NCBI GenBank assembly: GCA_937901145.1
Contig: CALCHE010000153.1
Location: forward strand, 1 to 7,463
Reading direction: 5' to 3'
DNA from: an uncultured Clostridia bacterium
GTDB taxonomy: Bacteria > Bacillota > Clostridia > Oscillospirales > Acutalibacteraceae
DNA length: 7,463 bases
Position numbers and translations under genes: made by a program. Positions 4,705-7,463 of the stretch are shown piece by piece. A model generated the notes under the pieces. The model was not told the origin of the DNA. It saw nothing but the letters and a program-made list of their open reading frames with translations, and did not search any database. Position 1 is the stretch's first letter; each line of letters opens with the position of its first letter.

Positions 4705-6483
4705 TTATTTAACCTTTACATTCTTTACCGCACTGTATGCGCCGTAGATTTTCTTTCCGCCTACGGTTTTATATGCTCTGACCTTAACATAATAATTTTT
4801 GCCCTTTGTGAGCTTTTTAATTGTAGTCTTTTTGGTCTTTGCCTTTTTGATTGTAACGGTTTTAGTGGCTTTCTTGGTGAATTTCTTTGAGGTGGAATAT
4901 GCTACCTCATAGCCCGTGATACCGCTGATGGTTTTCCATGTGGCGGTGAGCTGTTTTTTACCTGCAGACACCTTTGAAAGCGTTACCTTTGCCGGAATTA
5001 TTTCGAAGGTTAATTTCTTCGTTCCGCTGTAATTACCCTTAAAGGTAACGGTTACTGTATATTTACCGATATTTTTTCTCTTTTTAGGATATGCAACCGT
5101 ATAGTCAGTGCCCGTCTTAAGAGTATTGCCCATACTGTCCTTTACGATTACAGAGGGCGTTTTCGTTTTTCCGTTATAGATGTATTCCGTAGCGGAAAAC
5201 TTGACGGATTTGATTTTATCGATTGCGGTTGTTTTGGAAACATAGCCGCAGACGGTGCATTTACTTTCTGTCTTACCGTTCTTTTTGAGGGTAGCTTTGG
5301 TGGTGGAGGTAGTGTTGGTGTGGGCTTTTTTTGCCGTCACTTCCTGCTTTTTAATAATCTCTTTACATACAGAGCAGTGTGAACCCTCGGTGAGTCCGGT
5401 TTTTGTGCAGGTAGCAGAGACAGCTTTGTCAGCGACTGCTTTATGTCCCGTCGCCTTTATGGTTTCGGTGTAGCTATCACCGCAGGAGCAGGTAAAGGTT
5501 TTCATGCCGTCTGCTGTACAGGTAGCAGCTTTCGTAACAGACGAAGTATATGTATGTTTATGAGATTCATAATTGTAATGTATATTTGCATTCAATAAAT
5601 AATCGTTTTCTTTACCGATTGTAATTTGTTCCCATTCAGAAGCAGTACCGCAATAATATACGTCATTCAGACGAGATGTGTAAAGAAATGCCTGTCTTCC
5701 TATGTGAGTAACATCTGACGGAATAACGATATTCGGGAAATTACTCACCCAACCAAACGCATAATCAGCGATAATTCTTGTTCCCTCTTTTACGACATAA
5801 GTGTCCGTATAAGTGCCTGTATCCTGAGATATAGCAGCCGAAATCAGACAGCCGTCGATATATTTCACTCCACCAACCGTCAAATCGTCACAGGCATCAT
5901 AAAAAGCATAAATGCCTATAGATGTCACACTGTCAGGAATAGTAACATTTTCAAGAGAGGTGCAACAATAAAAGGCTTGGCAAGCTATAGTTTTCGTTCC
6001 TTCTCTTATGTTACAAACGCCTGATATTTCATGCTTGGCTTCAATAAGGTGATTACCGATATATAATACATCGTTATACCAATTATCTTCATTATCATAA
6101 TAGGCTGTTTTTCTGACTATTGAATTATCTATCTCATATATACTGTCAGGCAAGGATATATGGGACAAATTTTCACAAAGCATAAATGCTCCGGATCCTA
6201 TGCTCTCTACACCGTCCGGAACCGTAATGCTTTCTACTGTGGAATTCTGATAAAAAGCACTTCTTCCTATTTTCGAGACAGGACAACCGCCCAAGGCTGA
6301 AGGAACTATAATCTCTGCTTCTGCTCCGCTATACTCTGTAATGGTAGCCTTTCCGTCAGCTACGGTATAAGAATAATAGCCTTCTACATACACTTCTTCC
6401 GCACTTACCCCGAAGCACAGCACACCCATCAGCGTTAAAATAAAGGTCACCGTGCAAATGGTTCTTTTCATCGTGTCTTTCAT
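4705..6483 (-). CDS. Secreted BspA-like leucine-rich-repeat protein with Cys-pair repeats and FN3-like C-terminus
   Basis: 592 residues from the ATG at 6483. That start is preceded by GGAGGA (6491-6496 on the plus strand) at 7-base spacing and yields a proper signal peptide: basic MKDTMKR, then a hydrophobic stretch, with cleavage near VSA-EE (28/29). Residues about 30-305 are LRR_5/BspA-type repeats, recognisable by units such as SKIGRSAFY, ITVPDGVESIGSGAF, VTIPDSVTSIGIYAF and HIGRQAFLY, closed by the typical DVYYCGTASEWEQI block. Residues about 308-420 hold three related repeats with Cys pairs (CSCG, CSVC, CTVC), the third lacking its first Cys. Residues about 423-497 resemble an Ig/MBG-like domain (YNGKTKTPSV, NYSGTKKLTF), and about 498-592 an FN3-like domain very rich in Lys/Thr. 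There is no LPXTG or membrane anchor, so it is secreted or held by charge. Such proteins mediate adhesion or host interaction in other bacteria; that role is inferred here. It is a single-gene unit with its own promoter and leader. Confidence 0.9.
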   Translation of the reverse strand: MKDTMKRTICTVTFILTLMGVLCFGVSAEEVYVEGYYSYTVADGKATITEYSGAEAEIIVPSALGGCPVSKIGRSAFYQNSTVESITVPDGVESIGSGAFMLCENLSHISLPDSIYEIDNSIVRKTAYYDNEDNWYNDVLYIGNHLIEAKHEISGVCNIREGTKTIACQAFYCCTSLENVTIPDSVTSIGIYAFYDACDDLTVGGVKYIDGCLISAAISQDTGTYTDTYVVKEGTRIIADYAFGWVSNFPNIVIPSDVTHIGRQAFLYTSRLNDVYYCGTASEWEQITIGKENDYLLNANIHYNYESHKHTYTSSVTKAATCTADGMKTFTCSCGDSYTETIKATGHKAVADKAVSATCTKTGLTEGSHCSVCKEIIKKQEVTAKKAHTNTTSTTKATLKKNGKTESKCTVCGYVSKTTAIDKIKSVKFSATEYIYNGKTKTPSVIVKDSMGNTLKTGTDYTVAYPKKRKNIGKYTVTVTFKGNYSGTKKLTFEIIPAKVTLSKVSAGKKQLTATWKTISGITGYEVAYSTSKKFTKKATKTVTIKKAKTKKTTIKKLTKGKNYYVKVRAYKTVGGKKIYGAYSAVKNVKVK

Positions 6484-6496
6484 TTCTTTATCCTCC

Positions 6497-6535
6497 AAAA
6501 ATAAAAAGTGTGTGCCAACCGAAATCAGCACACAC
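6497..6535 (-). terminator. Terminator-like hairpin directly before the ribosome binding site
   Basis: The minus-strand stem GTGTGTGC/GCACACAC (arms 6535-6528 and 6515-6508) is perfect over 8 bp with a 12-nt loop. It is followed by TTTTTATTTTT (6507-6497) and then at once by GGAGGA. Transcription must pass this hairpin to reach the BspA-like gene, as expected for an attenuator. The loop is complementary to the upstream linker at 6547-6557. Confidence 0.65.
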
Positions 6536-6560
6536 GAAAAATGCAGAACTTCGATTAGCT

Positions 6561-6676
6561 ACCACACTAAAATATATTTACCGCATACAAGAAATGAGGA
6601 AATAGAAGTCAGCATTTTTACCGAGGTAAAAAAATGCCCACTTCCTGTATGCAATCATATTATATTTTAGTGTGGT
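6561..6676. repeat. 116-bp inverted-repeat element with perfect 16-bp ends
   Basis: ACCACACTAAAATATA (6561-6576) is exactly complementary to 6661-6676. Inner arms also match: GCATACA (6583-6589) with TGTATGC (6646-6652), GAAGT with ACTTC, and a near-palindrome TTTTTACC-GA-GGTAAAAA at 6615-6632. The left half carries about 15 extra bases (6590-6604). The form fits either a transcribed long hairpin or a MITE. No clear target-site duplication is visible in the flanks. Confidence 0.8.
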
Positions 6677-6682
6677 GATTTC

Positions 6683-6711
6683 ATTATAGCAAAACGAAAT
6701 TAAGTATTCAA
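6683..6711 (-). promoter_or_regulatory. Predicted sigma-A promoter for the BspA-like gene leader
   Basis: On the minus strand, TTGAAT (6711-6706) and a perfect TATAAT (6688-6683) are separated by exactly 17 bp. The expected +1, about 7 bases downstream of the -10, falls at about 6676, the first base of the 116-nt inverted repeat. Confidence 0.75.
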
Positions 6712-6741
6712 GTGTTTTTTTTGGAATTTATGTTTATCTTC

Positions 6742-6761
6742 GGACACGGCACGCCATGTCC
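6742..6761. repeat. Small dyad GGACACGG/CCATGTCC
   Basis: GGACACGG (6742-6749) and CCATGTCC (6754-6761) pair in 7 of 8 positions around a CACG loop, followed by CTACGA. From memory, hairpins of this GTAGGGACA... type are dispersed between genes in gut Clostridia. It directly precedes repeat copy B. Confidence 0.5.
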
Positions 6762-6771
6762 CTACGACCTA

Positions 6772-6819
6772 TCCTTTCAGGCGAGGCTATAAAAAGGGAA
6801 CGGTGTGTGCCGTTCCCTT
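6772..6819. repeat. Intergenic repeat, copy B (terminator-bearing)
   Basis: The 48 bp match 4473-4522 base for base apart from a missing TA. Both copies keep the GGCGAGGCTATA segment and the whole GGGAACGG hairpin, so identity covers more than a generic terminator. The two copies are direct repeats that flank the BspA-like gene unit. Confidence 0.85.
6791..6819 (-). terminator. Terminator of the downstream minus-strand gene
   Basis: On the minus strand, AAGGGAACGG (6819-6810) pairs with CCGTTCCCTT (6803-6794) around a CACACA loop and continues into TTTTT (6795-6791). It starts 7 bp after the stop codon of the 6826-7463 gene. Confidence 0.85.
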
Positions 6820-6825
6820 AAGGTT

Positions 6826-7463
6826 TTATTTGCCCTTCACCAGCTTACTGAAATCTGCCTTAAAGAAGTTTTTCGTTGAATAAGGTATAATCACCGTTTC
6901 CGTGTAGCCCTTCGGATGAACAGAACAGAAGATGAAACCGTTCTCTGAAAGTGCACAGGCCGACTCATAGAAGGTCTTGCCTATGCTATCGGTATCCTCC
7001 GGAATACCGATAGCTGCATCCTCACCCTTGAGAAGGCTTTCGTAATCATACCCCTCATGAATACGGTAAATTACCTCATAAATCAGATGATATTCTGCAT
7101 CGATTATCTCTTTATCAGAAAGGAAATTACCTGTCTCTACATCGATGATATAGCCCTCGACGGTTCTTTCGGGAAGAATGATAAATTTCTCCGCTTCCTC
7201 TGCGGTATCCTCGGATGCAGATGATTTCGTTATCTGAGGAATATACTGTGAAAGACCCTCCACGATAGAAATATATCCGTCTCGATTATAGGTAACTCTT
7301 GCTACAGCGTGAGTTACATAGGGAAGGTCATTTTTATTTCCACCCTTTTTAATAAACTTTTTGTAGTCATTTTCTACATTCTCTGCCTGAAGCGTGTAGC
7401 TGTTAACAAGCTCAGCAAACATTCTGTTTACTTCTTTTTCGCCTTCGGTGTTACCTTTGAAAA
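6826..7463 (-). CDS. Probable DUF3298-like extracytoplasmic protein (5' partial)
   Basis: The frame stays open to the window edge, adding FKGNTEGEKEVNR before the Met at 7422, and no ribosome binding site precedes that Met. The real N-terminus therefore lies outside. Numbered from that Met, residues 41-60 (ARVTYNRDGYISIVEGLSQY), about 88-107 (VEGYIIDVETGNFLSDKEII) and 157-181 (LSENGFIFCSV...ETVIIPYS) follow the order seen in DUF3298/DUF4163 proteins: a VTYN-type strand, a 'D-x-x-T-G' strand-turn, then a late strand ending in IPY. The usual GGAH-like segment between the first two is absent, replaced by an acidic stretch (EDTAEEAEKF). Family members are typically secreted, lipoprotein or RsiV-like; the N-terminus that would show this is missing. 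The gene ends at its own terminator. The family assignment is tentative and made from remembered motifs. Confidence 0.6.
   Translation of the reverse strand, partial: FKGNTEGEKEVNRMFAELVNSYTLQAENVENDYKKFIKKGGNKNDLPYVTHAVARVTYNRDGYISIVEGLSQYIPQITKSSASEDTAEEAEKFIILPERTVEGYIIDVETGNFLSDKEIIDAEYHLIYEVIYRIHEGYDYESLLKGEDAAIGIPEDTDSIGKTFYESACALSENGFIFCSVHPKGYTETVIIPYSTKNFFKADFSKLVKGK

Larger units (their letters stand above)
6484..6676 (-). promoter_or_regulatory. Structured 5' leader of the BspA-like gene (possible riboswitch/attenuator or small RNA)
   Basis: Read on the minus strand from the predicted +1 (6676) to the ATG, this 193-nt leader has three parts. First is a 116-nt hairpin (6676-6561) built of a 16-bp basal helix, a GCATACA/TGTATGC helix, a GAAGT/ACTTC helix, and an apical GCATTTTT...ACC helix with a probable CUCG tetraloop. 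Second is a 25-nt linker. Third is an intrinsic-terminator-like hairpin whose T-tract touches the GGAGG. Promoter, folded RNA and terminator together would fit either a cis-regulatory leader with transcription attenuation or a ~180-nt small RNA with read-through. I do not recognise it as any riboswitch class. It is the main content of the gene-free stretch 6484-6825. Confidence 0.5.

Noticed and set aside
5240..5560. Possible CRISPR-like or tandem DNA repeat in the Cys-pair region
   Set aside because: The repeats are at the protein level only (degenerate Cys-pair modules); no regular identical DNA repeats with spacers are present.
6484..6531. ATG at 6531 as the start of the BspA-like gene
   Set aside because: It would put 16 extra residues before the signal peptide, lies inside the terminator-like hairpin, and ignores the GGAGGA placed 7 bases before the ATG at 6483.
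6497..6676. 6S RNA or SRP RNA
   Set aside because: The size is similar, but the 5' and 3' ends do not pair to form a 6S-like rod with a central bubble, and the GGAAGGAAGCAGCC-type SRP apical motif is absent.

Overview
The window looks like a chromosomal segment from a low-to-mid GC member of the Clostridia. An Oscillospiraceae/Ruminococcus-like gut bacterium is my best guess. The reasons are the ylxM-ffh-rpsP-khpA gene order of Firmicutes, strong GGAGG ribosome binding sites, near-consensus sigma-A promoters with 17-bp spacers, a BspA-like leucine-rich-repeat surface protein, and hairpin-rich intergenic repeats. The species cannot be named from the sequence alone.

Layout, left to right. (1) 3-1145, plus strand: a class III (glutamate-1-semialdehyde aminomutase-like) PLP aminotransferase whose N-terminus lies outside the window. 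It is followed by a stop-overlapping hairpin, four tandem 7-bp repeats and a terminator. (2) 1367-1930, plus: a visibly AT-rich HD-domain phosphohydrolase-like gene with its own promoter. (3) 1962-2040: a control region in which the terminator hairpin of the HD gene physically overlaps the promoter of the next operon, with a second dyad at the predicted transcription start. (4) 2063-4397, plus: the signal-recognition-particle/ribosome operon ylxM, ffh, rpsP, khpA, closed by a strong terminator. The rimM, trmD and rplS genes that often follow are not present before this terminator. (5) 4443-4704: about 260 bp without a gene, filled with hairpins: a repeat copy with a terminator, and a nested imperfect palindrome that holds the terminator of the opposite-strand gene. 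(6) 4705-6483, minus: a secreted BspA-like protein with a signal peptide, leucine-rich repeats, Cys-pair repeats, an Ig/MBG-like domain and a lysine-rich FN3-like C-terminus. (7) 6484-6825: no gene, but a minus-strand promoter, a 116-nt inverted repeat beginning at the predicted +1, and a terminator-like hairpin directly before the ribosome binding site. A second copy of the repeat from region 5 follows. (8) 6826 to the window end, minus: the C-terminal part of a probable DUF3298-like extracytoplasmic protein.

Functionally, YlxM and Ffh belong to co-translational protein targeting, while RpsP (S16) and KhpA belong to ribosome/RNA biology. The aminotransferase and HD protein show no clear link to them. 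The BspA-like protein and the DUF3298-like protein are probably envelope or secreted proteins.

The most interesting item is the roughly 190-nt structured leader (or stand-alone small RNA) upstream of the BspA-like gene. It has a consensus promoter, a long three-tier hairpin and an intrinsic-terminator hairpin abutting the Shine-Dalgarno. The terminator loop is complementary over 11 positions (G:U allowed) to the linker just upstream, so a terminator/antiterminator switch is plausible. I do not recognise it as a known riboswitch class.
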